Positions 7,986 through 17,202 of a stretch of DNA of 64,000 nucleotides are shown in pieces; the first letter of the stretch is position 1; every line of letters starts with the position of its first letter. Under the pieces are notes generated by a model, which worked only from the letters and a program-made list of their open reading frames with translations, did no database searches and was not told where the DNA came from. The position numbers were made by a program, and so were the translations under genes. This DNA is from Bacillota bacterium. GTDB taxonomy: Bacteria > Bacillota > Clostridia > Peptostreptococcales > Anaerovoracaceae. The stretch lies in contig JAEZLP010000010.1 in NCBI GenBank assembly GCA_023415235.1, positions 42,671-106,670 on the forward strand, given 5' to 3'.

Positions 7986-9371
7986 TCAACGTTCTTGGAT
8001 CGAAACATAATCCTTTCTGGCAGAGACACTTTTATAGGCCGGGCGGATTATTTTGCCCGCATTGATCAGTTCCTCAATGCGATGGGCGCTCCATCCTGCA
8101 ATTCTTGCAATGGCAAAAATCGGGGTATACAGCTCCAGCGGCAGATCAAGCATGCTGTAAACAAAACCGCTGTAGAAGTCGATATTGGCGCTGACCCCTT
8201 TGTAAATTTTCCGCTCCTCGGCGATGATTTCGGCTGCAAGCCGTTCCACCATCGCGTATAGTTTGAATTCCTCCATCCTGCCTTTTTCTGCGGAAAGGCT
8301 TTCCACAAATTTCTTGAAAATGTTCGCTCTGGGGTCGGACAATGAGTATACGGCATGTCCCATGCCATAAATCAGGCCCGCCTTGTCAAAGGCTTTCTTG
8401 TGAAGCAGATCCCTCAGATAGGCAGCCACCTGATCCTCATCAGACCAGTCGGTTACGTTTTTCTTCAGATCCTCAAACATCTGCACCACCTTGATGTTGG
8501 CGCCGCCATGCTTCGGTCCCTTGAGAGATCCCAGAGATGCCGCCACCACCGAATAGGTGTCTGTTCCCGAGGATGAGACCACATGGGTTGTAAAGGTGGA
8601 ATTGTTTCCTCCGCCGTGCTCTGCATGAAGAACAAGCGCTACGTCCAGAATCTTAGCCTCCAGCTCCGTATATTTTGAATTGGGTCTCAGCATATGGAGA
8701 ATATTCTCCGCTGTGGAAAGCTCTGGCTTCGGCGTGTGGATGAAAAGACTGTCCCCTCCGAAGTAATGCCGGTATGTCTGATAACCGTACACTGAAAGCA
8801 GCGGAAACACTGCGATCAGCAGCAGCGACTGTCTGAGTACATTTGGAATGCTGATATCATTCGCTTTGGTATCATAGGCATGAAGCGTCAATACGCTTCT
8901 TGCCAGCGTATTCATCATGTCCGAGGAAGGCGCTTTCATGATGATATCTCTTGCAAAGCTGGTAGGCAGAGTCCGGTACCGAGCCAGCAGGTCGGAAAAA
9001 TCAGCTAGCTGCTGCACTGTGGGAAGCTTCCCGAAGATCAGCAAATAGGCGGCCTCTTCAAATCCGAAGCGGTTTTCCTTAATGAAGCCATCCACAAAGG
9101 TTTCGATATCGATACCTCTGAAAAACAGCTTTCCTTCGCATGGCACCTTTTGACCGTCAACCTCATCAAAGGCCTGGATGTCGGAGATCTCAGTCAGACC
9201 AGTCAGCACTCCGTTGCCGTTTAGGTCCCTGAGTCCCCTGTTCACCTTATACTTTGTGTAAAGCTCCGGTTCTATGGAACTGTTTTCAATGCACAATTGC
9301 GTCAGCTCGAGAATCTCAGGTGTGATTTCCGAGTATTTGCTGTCCAATGTGTTAAATTTTGTTTCAAGCAT
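7986..9371 (-). CDS. Citrate synthase
   Basis: Condenses acetyl-CoA and oxaloacetate to citrate. The 461 residues include the active-site histidine blocks VLHAEHGGGNNSTFT and YGMGHAVYSLSDPR, the stretch GPKHGGAN, and the catalytic-Asp region SANIDFYSGFVY. The N-terminus (about 40 residues before the usual start) is longer than in the E. coli enzyme, as in other clostridial citrate synthases. The ATG follows GAGAGGGGG. No aconitase or isocitrate dehydrogenase is near, so it may serve glutamate synthesis rather than a cycle. A 2-methylcitrate synthase role cannot be excluded from sequence alone. Confidence 0.93.
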   Translation of the reverse strand: MLETKFNTLDSKYSEITPEILELTQLCIENSSIEPELYTKYKVNRGLRDLNGNGVLTGLTEISDIQAFDEVDGQKVPCEGKLFFRGIDIETFVDGFIKENRFGFEEAAYLLIFGKLPTVQQLADFSDLLARYRTLPTSFARDIIMKAPSSDMMNTLARSVLTLHAYDTKANDISIPNVLRQSLLLIAVFPLLSVYGYQTYRHYFGGDSLFIHTPKPELSTAENILHMLRPNSKYTELEAKILDVALVLHAEHGGGNNSTFTTHVVSSSGTDTYSVVAASLGSLKGPKHGGANIKVVQMFEDLKKNVTDWSDEDQVAAYLRDLLHKKAFDKAGLIYGMGHAVYSLSDPRANIFKKFVESLSAEKGRMEEFKLYAMVERLAAEIIAEERKIYKGVSANIDFYSGFVYSMLDLPLELYTPIFAIARIAGWSAHRIEELINAGKIIRPAYKSVSARKDYVSIQER

Positions 9372-9476
9372 TTTTTTATCCCCCTCTCGGTTACATAATT
9401 TCCCTTTTAAATAATCCGACGGTTCCCTCTAGTCCCGTACCCCTTGGACGTATTGTCCCTTTTATTAGTTCCGATA

Positions 9477-9505
9477 AGTATACCATAAATTTTTTTTACC
9501 AACAA
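9477..9505 (-). promoter_or_regulatory. Probable promoter of the citrate synthase gene
   Basis: On the minus strand TTGTTG, 17 bp, TATACT, about 105 bp upstream of the ATG. The remaining leader shows no convincing riboswitch fold. The rest of the 9372 to 9673 interval holds only this and the Crp/Fnr gene terminator. Confidence 0.5.
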
Positions 9506-9604
9506 CAAAAAATTCTTCGTCAATACGATCATCCTTTCCCGTGATGCCCTAATAAATAAAATCCGAATCCAAAATTCCAAAAAAATTCCGGTTCCATAAT
9601 GCAT

Positions 9605-9650
9605 AAAAAAAAAGCCCTTCCCTTTTATGGACCGATGCAGGGAAGGTGCC
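9605..9650 (-). terminator. Terminator after the Crp/Fnr gene
   Basis: On the minus strand a stem formed by CACCTTCCC and GGGAAGGGC is followed by nine T residues, 24 bp downstream of the Crp/Fnr stop. It closes the peptide-utilisation transcription unit. Confidence 0.8.
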
Positions 9651-9673
9651 GTGCCGTTACCGGGAATTGCCGT

Positions 9674-10351
9674 TTATTTATCTGCAAACTCCATCAGACG
9701 TTTTCGGTCTTGTATCACGATGTCCTTCCGGGAAACGCTGAGTATCCCTTCGTTGGAGAAGTACTTCAGCATTCTGGAAATGACCTCCCGGGCGCTTCCC
9801 AGATGGCCGGCAATCTGTTCGTGAGTCAGCGTTATGGCGTTTCCGTTTTCCAGGCTGGCTTCCTCCAAAAGAAACATGGCAAGGCGCTTATCCATTTTCA
9901 TAAACAGAATCTGCTCCATGACCCACATAGCTTCCGAAAACCGCATGGAAATCATTTCGGTCATAAAAGAGCCGACCGCGGGATTCGCTCTGGCTATCCC
10001 ATCATAGATGGATGAGTTCAAAACGAATACCTCCGTCAGTCCTTCGGCGTCCACATGGATGTCAAAGGAAATATTTCTCATGACACAGGAAGCGGAAAGC
10101 AGGCAGACATCCCGTTCAAGCAGTCTGAAAAGCGTAACCTCCTTGCCGTCTTCGGATAAAAGATATACTCTCAGCCGTCCCGACTTCACTGCGATGACAC
10201 CGGTGCAATCGTCATGGCCCCCATGGACATTCTGACCGTTCTGGTAAGTGTTTAAAATGGTATGGTCGAAAACCTGCTTTCTTTCAGTTTCCTTCAGTTT
10301 ATCCCAGAAGGGAAGCAGTCTTGCCAACAGTTCCCGGTCCTTTTGCTCCAC
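9674..10351 (-). CDS. Crp/Fnr family transcriptional regulator
   Basis: Cyclic-nucleotide-binding-fold sensor (residues about 20 to 140, with GVIAVKSGRLRVYLLSEDGKEVTLFRLL) followed by a winged helix (LTHEQIAGHLGSAREVISR, near 170 to 190). The recognition helix contains REVISR, close to the SRETVSR pattern of the family. One Cys pair (LLSASC in the core) could support redox sensing but no Fnr-type N-terminal cysteine cluster is present. GTG 10351 is preferred because GGAGG lies 8 nt upstream; the ATG at 10366 overlaps that site. It ends the LD-carboxypeptidase/opp/M20/IclR gene string, and a palindrome at the head of that string is a possible target. Confidence 0.85.
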   Translation of the reverse strand: MEQKDRELLARLLPFWDKLKETERKQVFDHTILNTYQNGQNVHGGHDDCTGVIAVKSGRLRVYLLSEDGKEVTLFRLLERDVCLLSASCVMRNISFDIHVDAEGLTEVFVLNSSIYDGIARANPAVGSFMTEMISMRFSEAMWVMEQILFMKMDKRLAMFLLEEASLENGNAITLTHEQIAGHLGSAREVISRMLKYFSNEGILSVSRKDIVIQDRKRLMEFADK

Positions 10352-10372
10352 CCCGTTTACCTCCATTTATTG

Positions 10373-11128
10373 TTACACAATATATCGCTCCAGTTCATCC
10401 TTGTAGCGCAGCAGGAGCTCCTTCAGGCTTTCCATCTTCTCCAGATAATTCTCCTCCTTGAAGAAGGAAATAGAAACCACATTTTTCACTTCCCCTGTGC
10501 TGCCAGTGAGCGGGATCCCGATCCCAATCACCAGAGGAAAGGATTCCTCTATGCTGGTCACAAAACCGGCCTCCCTGATTCTTCGGTATTCCTCCATAAG
10601 CTCGCCCTTCTCCGTTATGGTGTTCTTTGTAAGCTTCTCAAAGGGCGCGTTCTGATCAAACAGTTTTTCCACCTCTTTTTGATCGTGATACGCCATGAGG
10701 CATTTCCCGTAGGTTCCGGTATTCATCGGATAGAATTCGCCCGGTTTGTCGTTCATTTTAACCGGCTGGTGAATTTCGACGGAATAAATGGAGACGACCC
10801 GGTTGCCCTCTCTTCGGGCCAGACCTACCGACTCCCTGGATTCCTGCGCAATGGCTTCCAGGATATTGAGAATGTTTTCCTCGTAATTGGCGTTCTGCAG
10901 ATATACGGAGCCAAGGCGATAGGCCATAGGTCCAAGCTTGTAGCTTTTCCCCCGTTCATTTTTTATTAGTAGCCCGTTTCCCTCCAGGACCACGATATTG
11001 CGGTAAATTGTAGTTCTGTTGAGACCGGTGATTTCCACCAGTTCGGGAACAGTATATTCATATGGCTCCTCTGCAAAAAGAAAGAGCAGATGTAACGCTT
11101 TTTCAAGGCTTGTCATTCTTTCATCCAT
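10373..11128 (-). CDS. IclR family transcriptional regulator
   Basis: N-terminal winged helix (residues about 5 to 65: ALHLLFLFAEEPYEYTVPELVEITGLNRTTIYRN in pieces) followed by the IclR effector domain (about 75 to 250), with VGLARREGNRVV and the conserved GTYGKCLMAY and REAGFVTSIEE stretches. 251 residues is standard. GAAGG precedes the ATG. It sits 15 bp downstream of the M20 peptidase gene on the same strand, so it probably controls the peptide transport and hydrolysis genes in response to a peptide-derived or amino-acid ligand; the ligand cannot be read from the sequence. Confidence 0.88.
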   Translation of the reverse strand: MDERMTSLEKALHLLFLFAEEPYEYTVPELVEITGLNRTTIYRNIVVLEGNGLLIKNERGKSYKLGPMAYRLGSVYLQNANYEENILNILEAIAQESRESVGLARREGNRVVSIYSVEIHQPVKMNDKPGEFYPMNTGTYGKCLMAYHDQKEVEKLFDQNAPFEKLTKNTITEKGELMEEYRRIREAGFVTSIEESFPLVIGIGIPLTGSTGEVKNVVSISFFKEENYLEKMESLKELLLRYKDELERYIV

Positions 11129-11143
11129 GATTTTGACCTTCGC

Positions 11144-12514
11144 TTATCTTTCTAAATAACTTTCCGGATCGGAAACGACCCTATGCATATAATCGGTATA
11201 GATTCCCATTGCCCGGAACAGCGAGCGCAGGCCGATCCGTTCGTTTTCCTGATGAGCGCAGGATAAGTCCTCCGGAAAACAGGGACCCCAGGTTACAATA
11301 TTCTTCATCGCTTTCGCATAGCTTGTTCCTGCGGCAGCAATGAACCGGTTCTCGTAGCCCCAGTCCTCATAGGTCTGCGCCATCACGGCAAGAGTTTTCC
11401 GCTTGCTGCTGACCCTCATTGCATCCAGGAAGACAGGAATCGTAAATTGATAATGATACTCCCCGCTGAACCTGCGAAATGCGTCTTCAATATCCTGCCT
11501 CGTAAGGCTCGCATTCTGTCTGATGTTGACGTTCAGTACCACTTTGTCGCCCACTCTTCTTAATACCGTGGGAGCGATTTTCGTCCTGCCCAGATTTTGA
11601 CCCTCCCAGTAGGTTTCGCCACTTTTCAAGTCTAATCCCCCGCCGAAAATATCGCAAGCTAACTTTTCATTGACGAAGCGGCAAAAGTGAAAAGCTGCTC
11701 CTGCTCCGATGCTGGTGCCTGCGTCCCCGCGTCCCCACGGAGCAGAAGCGCAAAGCTTCAGAATGGCGTTGTCCCCCAGCTCCGGCGTGGAGCTGTGAGC
11801 GGAAACTCCGTCAAAGATATGCCGCACGCCGTCTATGGTCAAAGTCGCCTTGGACGGCACCGTATTAGCGCTTTTTCCGGAATACACGTCGAATTCCTTG
11901 AAAAGACCTGTGGTTCCACTTTCATCAAATTCAAGTACTACATCGGTATAACCGTTTTCAATATTATAAATTGGAAAATCTCCGTCGGGAGTAAACCCAT
12001 AATCGGGACTCTGGAATTGATTCTTGAAGTTCTGAATGTCCGTCCAGGTTCCTTCCTCGCTGGTCCCGACGATAAGCCGGATTTTTTTATGAAACTGGAC
12101 CCCCAGATCCAAAAGCGCTTTCATCCCATACAGGCAGATGATTGCAGCTCCCTTATCGTCCATGGCTCCCCTGCCCCAGATGCTGCCATCGGCTATGGTT
12201 CCGGAAAAAGGCGGAAAACGCCATTTTTCCGAATCACCGATATCCACCACGTCCAAATGGACCAGAATTCCAAGGGTCTCGTCTCCCTGTCCGGCATCCA
12301 CCACACCTACGTCATCGGTGGTTGTTTTGGACACCGTAAAACCCATATCCGCAGCGCGTCCGAGAAACCAATTCAGGCAATCCCTCAGTTCTCCTTTTTC
12401 CTCCAAAATCGTACGGAAGGAAATCAGCTTCTGCAGATCGGTCATAATCATTGTTTCATGCTCTTTTATATATGCTTCGATCTGTTCTCTGAAGGAAGCT
12501 TGCTGTTTGATCAT
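11144..12514 (-). CDS. M20 family metallopeptidase (dipeptidase-like)
   Basis: Cytoplasmic di-zinc peptidase of the PepV/Sapep type. Metal-site motifs are GILVHLDVVDIGD (His and Asp), WGRGAMDDKGA (bridging Asp), VGTSEEGTW (catalytic and ligand Glu) and a C-terminal histidine in SCAHQENER. The 456-residue length fits. The start is ATG 12514: the GTGAGG six bases upstream is its ribosome binding site and not a GTG start. Together with the ABC importer upstream it would cleave imported dipeptides, possibly D-amino-acid-containing ones from cell wall. Substrate is inferred from context. Confidence 0.88.
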   Translation of the reverse strand: MIKQQASFREQIEAYIKEHETMIMTDLQKLISFRTILEEKGELRDCLNWFLGRAADMGFTVSKTTTDDVGVVDAGQGDETLGILVHLDVVDIGDSEKWRFPPFSGTIADGSIWGRGAMDDKGAAIICLYGMKALLDLGVQFHKKIRLIVGTSEEGTWTDIQNFKNQFQSPDYGFTPDGDFPIYNIENGYTDVVLEFDESGTTGLFKEFDVYSGKSANTVPSKATLTIDGVRHIFDGVSAHSSTPELGDNAILKLCASAPWGRGDAGTSIGAGAAFHFCRFVNEKLACDIFGGGLDLKSGETYWEGQNLGRTKIAPTVLRRVGDKVVLNVNIRQNASLTRQDIEDAFRRFSGEYHYQFTIPVFLDAMRVSSKRKTLAVMAQTYEDWGYENRFIAAAGTSYAKAMKNIVTWGPCFPEDLSCAHQENERIGLRSLFRAMGIYTDYMHRVVSDPESYLER

Positions 12515-12549
12515 AGACAACCTCACATTTTGTTATTCGATTTTGTTTC

Positions 12550-13539
12550 CTACTGCCCGCAAAGATGACATGCGACAAAATGACCGTCTCCCACCTCTTC
12601 CAGTTCGGGACGCTGTTCGGCGCAGATCGGCATGGCACTGACGCAACGGGCTCTGAATTTGCATCCTGCGATTTCTTCCGAAGCCGATGGGATTTCTCCC
12701 GGAAGCGTAATCCTCTCTCTGTTTCGGTTGACCCCGGGCGTGGGCATGATCTTTGTCAATGCTCTGGTATAGGGATGCAATCCGTGCTTGATGATTTCGT
12801 CTGCCTTTCCGACTTCCATAATACTTCCCAGATACATGATGGCGATCCGGTCCGAAATCAGCCAGGCCAGTGAAAGGTCATGGGTAATAAACAGATAGGC
12901 AAGTCCCCGCTGCTCCCTGAATTTCATAATCAGCCGCAAAATTCCTGTGCGTATGGACGCGTCCAGCATGGATACCGGTTCATCGGCAACGATGAAGTCC
13001 GGATTCATGATCACAGCCCCTGCGATGATGACGCGCTGTCTTTGGCCACCGGACAGCTCATGGGGATACCGGTAAAGATAGTCTTTTCCCGGCGCCAAAC
13101 CCGCCTCCTCCAGAGCAAGAACCACCCTTTCCTCCCTCTCCTTCCTGGATCCCGCCAGCTGATTGACGTCAAGGGGTTCCGCAATAATATCCAGTATATG
13201 GTTTCTGGGATTCATGGCCTGGTACGGGTCCTGGAAGATCATCTGGGCTTTCTGCCGAAAGCCTCTCATAAATTCCTTATTTCCGGGTTCGATCATTGTG
13301 TTCCGGAAAAACACCTCGCCGGAAGTAATTTTCGTCAGCTGGAGGATCGCTTTTCCCGTGGTGGTTTTTCCGCTTCCGCTCTCGCCAACCAGCGACAGGA
13401 TCTCTCCGCTGCCGATGGTCAGGGAAATATCATCGACCGCCCTGACCTGTTTTTTCTTTTTCGAAATCAGACCGGAAGTAAAAGAATCCTTTAGATCATA
13501 ATAGACCTTCATCCGGTCAACCCTGATAATATCATCCAA
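12550..13539 (-). CDS. Oligopeptide/dipeptide ABC transporter ATP-binding protein (OppF/DppF-like)
   Basis: Complete ABC ATPase: Walker A GESGSGKTT, Q-loop QDPYQAMNPR, signature LSGGQRQRV, Walker B FIVADEPVSML, switch His in FITHDLS. The C-terminal oligopeptide extension (GEIPSA, then the cysteine-rich CKFRARC) marks the OppF/DppF class and often binds an iron-sulfur cluster. I place the start at TTG 13539, six bases after GGGAGGTG; a GTG at 13548 lies within that site. The first codons overlap the end of the OppD-like gene, so the two ATPases are translationally coupled. Confidence 0.9.
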   Translation of the reverse strand: MDDIIRVDRMKVYYDLKDSFTSGLISKKKKQVRAVDDISLTIGSGEILSLVGESGSGKTTTGKAILQLTKITSGEVFFRNTMIEPGNKEFMRGFRQKAQMIFQDPYQAMNPRNHILDIIAEPLDVNQLAGSRKEREERVVLALEEAGLAPGKDYLYRYPHELSGGQRQRVIIAGAVIMNPDFIVADEPVSMLDASIRTGILRLIMKFREQRGLAYLFITHDLSLAWLISDRIAIMYLGSIMEVGKADEIIKHGLHPYTRALTKIMPTPGVNRNRERITLPGEIPSASEEIAGCKFRARCVSAMPICAEQRPELEEVGDGHFVACHLCGQ

Positions 13540-14503
13540 TCGTTCCACCTCCCGCTACAAGATGACAGGCTGCAAAATGCTTCTCACTCAGCTTGCGAGG
13601 CACAGGTTCCAGGGTCTCACAGCCGTTCTGCTTCCTGTGGCATCGTGGCGCGAAGGGGCAGCCCTGCCCCGGCGTCAGCATATTGGGAGGCGCTCCGGGA
13701 ATTCCCTCCGGTATGATTTTATCGCCCTGAATATCGGGGAAACAAGCGATGAGCCTCTGTGTATAGGGATGGGCAGTATGTTGAAAAATGTCCTCCACCG
13801 TGCCCATTTCGACAATTTTGCCCGCGTACATCACAGCAATCCTGTCGCAGGTTTCGCCCAGTATGGAAAGATCGTGGGTGATCAGAATAAAGCCCATCCT
13901 ATATTCCTTCCTGATTTTCTCCAGCAGGTTCAGAATCTGGGCCTGCACCATAACGTCCAAGGCCGTGGTTGGTTCGTCTCCGATGACGATCTTGGGATTG
14001 CAGGCCAGGGCCATGGCGATCATGGCTCGCTGCTTCATTCCTCCGCTGAATTCATGAGGATAGTTGGCCGCTCTTTTTCCGGGGATCTCTACCAGTTCGA
14101 GGATCTCCGCCGTTCGTCTTTTGGCCTCTTCCCTGCTTACCCTGTCATGGAGCAGAATGGCTTCTGCAATCTGGTCCCCCACCTTCATGACGGGATTCAG
14201 CGCGTTCATGGCGCCCTGAAAGATGATGGAAACGTCCTTCCAGCGCCGCTTGCGGATTTCCTCCTCCGGCAGAGAAGCCATATCCGCGCCCTCCAGAAGA
14301 ATCCTTCCATCGGTTATTTCCCCTTCCCGTGGCAGCATCTTGGCAATGGAAAGCGCGCAAGTGGTCTTTCCGCAGCCGGATTCTCCCACCATACCCAGGG
14401 CTTCGCCATAATCCAGATCAAAGCTCACCCCGTTGACCGCCTTCAGCCAGCCCTTTGATGTCCGAAACCAGGTATTCAGGTTTTCAACTTCCAATAACTT
14501 CAT
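13532..14503 (-). CDS. Oligopeptide/dipeptide ABC transporter ATP-binding protein (OppD/DppD-like)
   Basis: ABC ATPase with Walker A GESGCGKTT, Q-loop IFQGAMNALNPV, signature FSGGMKQRA, Walker B IVIGDEPTTALD and ILITHDLS. The C-terminal region has EGIPGAPPNMLTPGQGCPFAPRC, the OppD/DppD hallmark. The ATG follows AGGTGAG. Its end overlaps the partner ATPase gene. It forms the heterodimeric nucleotide-binding part of the importer encoded by the four neighbouring genes. Confidence 0.92.
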   Translation of the reverse strand: MKLLEVENLNTWFRTSKGWLKAVNGVSFDLDYGEALGMVGESGCGKTTCALSIAKMLPREGEITDGRILLEGADMASLPEEEIRKRRWKDVSIIFQGAMNALNPVMKVGDQIAEAILLHDRVSREEAKRRTAEILELVEIPGKRAANYPHEFSGGMKQRAMIAMALACNPKIVIGDEPTTALDVMVQAQILNLLEKIRKEYRMGFILITHDLSILGETCDRIAVMYAGKIVEMGTVEDIFQHTAHPYTQRLIACFPDIQGDKIIPEGIPGAPPNMLTPGQGCPFAPRCHRKQNGCETLEPVPRKLSEKHFAACHLVAGGGTIG

Positions 14504-14507
14504 ATTC

Positions 14508-15380
14508 TCACCTGCCCTTCAGCTTCGGGTTGAGGATTTCATCAAAGGCATATCCCATAAGGGTAAACGACAAAACCACTGCAACCACGCAGATACCCGG
14601 GGGAAGATAATACCAGTATGCACCGGCGCTTGCCGCTCCGCTTTCGAAGGCATAATGCAGCATCATGCCCCAGCTGGCATGGCTGGTATCTCCCAGACCT
14701 AAAAAGCTCAGTGTCGTTTCCGATACGATGGCGACGGAAGCGACCAATACCGTGTTGGCAAAGACGAGGGGAAACACATTGGGAAGGATGTGATGCAGCA
14801 TGATGTGCCTGCTGCCGGCGCCGATCGATACTGTCCGTTCTACAAACTGCCGTTCCTTGACCGACAGGGTCTGCGCTCTGACGACCCTCGCCGTTCCAGC
14901 CCAGCTGGTAATCCCGATAACAAAAATGATATTCCAGACGCTGGTTCCAAGCACCGCCGCAAGAACCATCATCAGAGGGAGCCAGGGTATGACCAGGAAG
15001 AAATCCGTGAATCGCATCAGGAGCTGGTCGATCCGTCCTCCGAAATATCCGGACACAATGCCGATAGAGCAGCCGATGATCATGGAGATGGCTGTGGCAG
15101 TGATCCCGATGAGCAACGAAATCCGAGCTCCTGATATCAGGTTGGCCAGAATGTCCCTTCCCATATCGTCTGTGCCCAGCAGGTGCTCTCCTCCGGGAGG
15201 AAGGAGCATATCCTCAACCTCTCCGAATTCCATGGTGGAGAAGGGGATAAATGCCGGTCCCAAAACCGCGACCAGGAGGAAGAACAGCAGCGTCACCGAT
15301 CCAAGTAGTGCGGCCTTGTTGTTTCTTACCGCGCGAAGAAATTCCTTCAGCTTACGAAAGCGATATTCTTTGTCATTCAT
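14508..15380 (-). CDS. Peptide ABC transporter permease (OppC/DppC-like)
   Basis: Inner-membrane permease, 290 residues, with an N-terminal OppC helix (KAALLGSVTLLFFLLVAVLGP) and the LGTDDMGRDILANLISGARISL motif. The EAA loop is ERTVSIGAGSRHIMLHHILPN. About six helices are predicted. GGGAGGGG precedes the ATG. Four bases separate it from the OppD-like gene. Pairs with the OppB-like permease. Confidence 0.92.
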   Translation of the reverse strand: MNDKEYRFRKLKEFLRAVRNNKAALLGSVTLLFFLLVAVLGPAFIPFSTMEFGEVEDMLLPPGGEHLLGTDDMGRDILANLISGARISLLIGITATAISMIIGCSIGIVSGYFGGRIDQLLMRFTDFFLVIPWLPLMMVLAAVLGTSVWNIIFVIGITSWAGTARVVRAQTLSVKERQFVERTVSIGAGSRHIMLHHILPNVFPLVFANTVLVASVAIVSETTLSFLGLGDTSHASWGMMLHYAFESGAASAGAYWYYLPPGICVVAVVLSFTLMGYAFDEILNPKLKGR

Positions 15381-15397
15381 ATTCTTTCCCCTCCCTT

Positions 15398-16366
15398 CTA
15401 GTCCTTTACTCTGGGATCGATATAGGAATAAGTGATATCTGCGATGAGATTTGCAATGACGACAGAAACGGTCACTAACAGGAAGACCCCCTGCAGCAGG
15501 GGATAATCCCTTGCTTTCAGCGCCTCATACATCAAGCTCCCCAGACCGGGCCAGGAAAAAATCGTCTCCACCTGTACGGTGCCGCCCACCACCAGTCCCA
15601 GATTGATGGCGATTATGGTCACCATGGGAAGCATGGCGTTGGGCATTGCATGCTTCCTCAGAATATATCTGTTGTCGAAGCCCTTGGCCTTGGCCGTGGT
15701 GATATAGTCCTCCGACAGCACGTCGATGAGAGTATTCCGCATGGTCAGGGCATACTCGCCGATGAGTACGATGCTCATGGTGAGCATGGGAAGAATCAGA
15801 TGCCTGGCATAGTCGGACACAAATGCCGAAACGGAATGGTAGGTCATGCCGGGTGTAAGAATTCCGCTGGTGGGAAATAAATGAAGATTGGCGCTGAATA
15901 TGACAACCATGATCATTCCAAGCCAGAAGGTGGGAATGGAATAAGTAATGAGGGAAAATCCAAGAGTCCCAACGTCGATCTTCGTTCCTCTTTTCCAGGC
16001 GGCAAGGACGCCAAGAAAGATACCCGTTATGATGGCAATAATCTCTGCAAGGCCTACCATGATGATGGTAGGCAGGATTCTTGATCCGATCACGCTTGCC
16101 ACCGGCTGTTTGAAATAGTATGACATACCCAGATCTCCTGCCAGCATGTTTTTAAAGTACTGGAAGAACTGAATATACCAGGGCTGATCGAGCCCGAAAA
16201 GCTGTTTTGTCGCTTCGATCATTTCCGGACTGGTTTTGGGGTTCCTCATCATCATGACCAAAGGATCTCCCGGAAGCACACGGAAAAGAATATAGTTGAA
16301 AACAAGCACCGTAAAGATGGTGATTGCAGCATAGATCAATTTTTTAATCAGTTTTCTCTTTTTCAT
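15398..16366 (-). CDS. Peptide ABC transporter permease (OppB/DppB-like)
   Basis: 322-residue permease starting with a basic segment and a first helix (FTVLVFNYILFRVLPGDPL), typical of OppB/DppB. The EAA loop region DYITTAKAKGFDNRYILRKHAMPNAM and the VGGTVQVETIFSWPGLGSLMYEAL block are diagnostic. The start has AGAGG upstream. It lies between the broken binding-protein gene and the OppC-like gene. Confidence 0.92.
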   Translation of the reverse strand: MKKRKLIKKLIYAAITIFTVLVFNYILFRVLPGDPLVMMMRNPKTSPEMIEATKQLFGLDQPWYIQFFQYFKNMLAGDLGMSYYFKQPVASVIGSRILPTIIMVGLAEIIAIITGIFLGVLAAWKRGTKIDVGTLGFSLITYSIPTFWLGMIMVVIFSANLHLFPTSGILTPGMTYHSVSAFVSDYARHLILPMLTMSIVLIGEYALTMRNTLIDVLSEDYITTAKAKGFDNRYILRKHAMPNAMLPMVTIIAINLGLVVGGTVQVETIFSWPGLGSLMYEALKARDYPLLQGVFLLVTVSVVIANLIADITYSYIDPRVKD

Positions 16367-16404
16367 GCTCAGCCTCTGCGTTCCTTTATATAATCTGTCG
16401 CTGG

Positions 16405-17168
16405 CTATTCCGCAGCGACGGGTTTCATATTGATATAATTGTCAAAGATGAGATTCATGAAGAACAGCCCGGTGGATGCGGGAATCTGTTTGAATCCGGT
16501 CCAGCGGTCGGAACGGATGGCCTGCAGGTTGTTGTCATAAACAAGGATAATATACGGCGCCTCTTCGTAGGCGATCTTCTGCATTTCAAAAACAGCTGCC
16601 TGCCGTTCTTGTTCGTCAATGAGATTCAACTGCTCCTGGTACAGCTCATCATACCGCGGGTTGGAAAAGAAGGTTTCATTCAAATTTCCGATTTCTTCCG
16701 TTGTTAAGATTGCCAGCATGACGCTGGGATCCAGATCGCCGCCCCAGCCCCAGATAAACATATCATATGTCCCGGCGTAGATTTCGTCCGCAAGCGCCCC
16801 GTCGTCCATGGTTTCAGTGATAATACCGATTCCTGCTTTTTTACAGTCGGAAGCGATCATCTGGCCCGCCTTGACCTCCTCCACATTGTCCGCGATGGTA
16901 ATCAGCCGGAATTCCAGCTTGTTTCCATTGGCGTCCTCCCGGATCCCGTCTCCGTCCGTGTCCTTATAGCCCGCCTGATCGAGCAGTGCGTTGGCTTTTT
17001 GCACGTTATAGGATCTCATCTCTCCGTCCGCCGGTTTATAGTGGTAATATTGGCCCGGGTTCAGCAGAGTCGTTCCTTGCCTTCCGCAGGCTGGGCGCCT
17101 CCGCCGCAGCCGGCCAGGCTAATGCATAATAACAAAGAAAGAAAACATGCCAGATATTTGCGTTTCAT
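16405..17168 (-). pseudogene. Oligopeptide-binding lipoprotein (SBP_bac_5) with internal deletion and frameshift
   Basis: The 5' part encodes a clean lipoprotein signal (MKRKYLACFLS..., lipobox LAGC) from ATG 17168 after TAGGAGG, but after about 35 codons it hits TGA. The 3' part resumes in another frame (TLLNPGQYYHYKP, then EMRSYNVQKANALLDQAGYKDTDGDG) and continues to 16405 as the normal C-terminal third of an OppA/DppA-type binding protein. An intact family member has well over 500 residues; about 250 remain, so roughly 300 central codons are missing. The ATG at 17019 gives a 204-residue fragment that lacks a signal peptide. It is either a real deletion that leaves the transporter without its own receptor, or an assembly error. 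Confidence 0.85.
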
Positions 17169-17202
17169 TTTTATTCCTCCTAAACAGATTTCATTTTGCG
17201 GA

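Noticed and set aside
7986..9371. 2-methylcitrate synthase instead of citrate synthase
   Set aside because: Not excluded by sequence, but there are no prpB/prpD-type neighbours, so the general name is kept.
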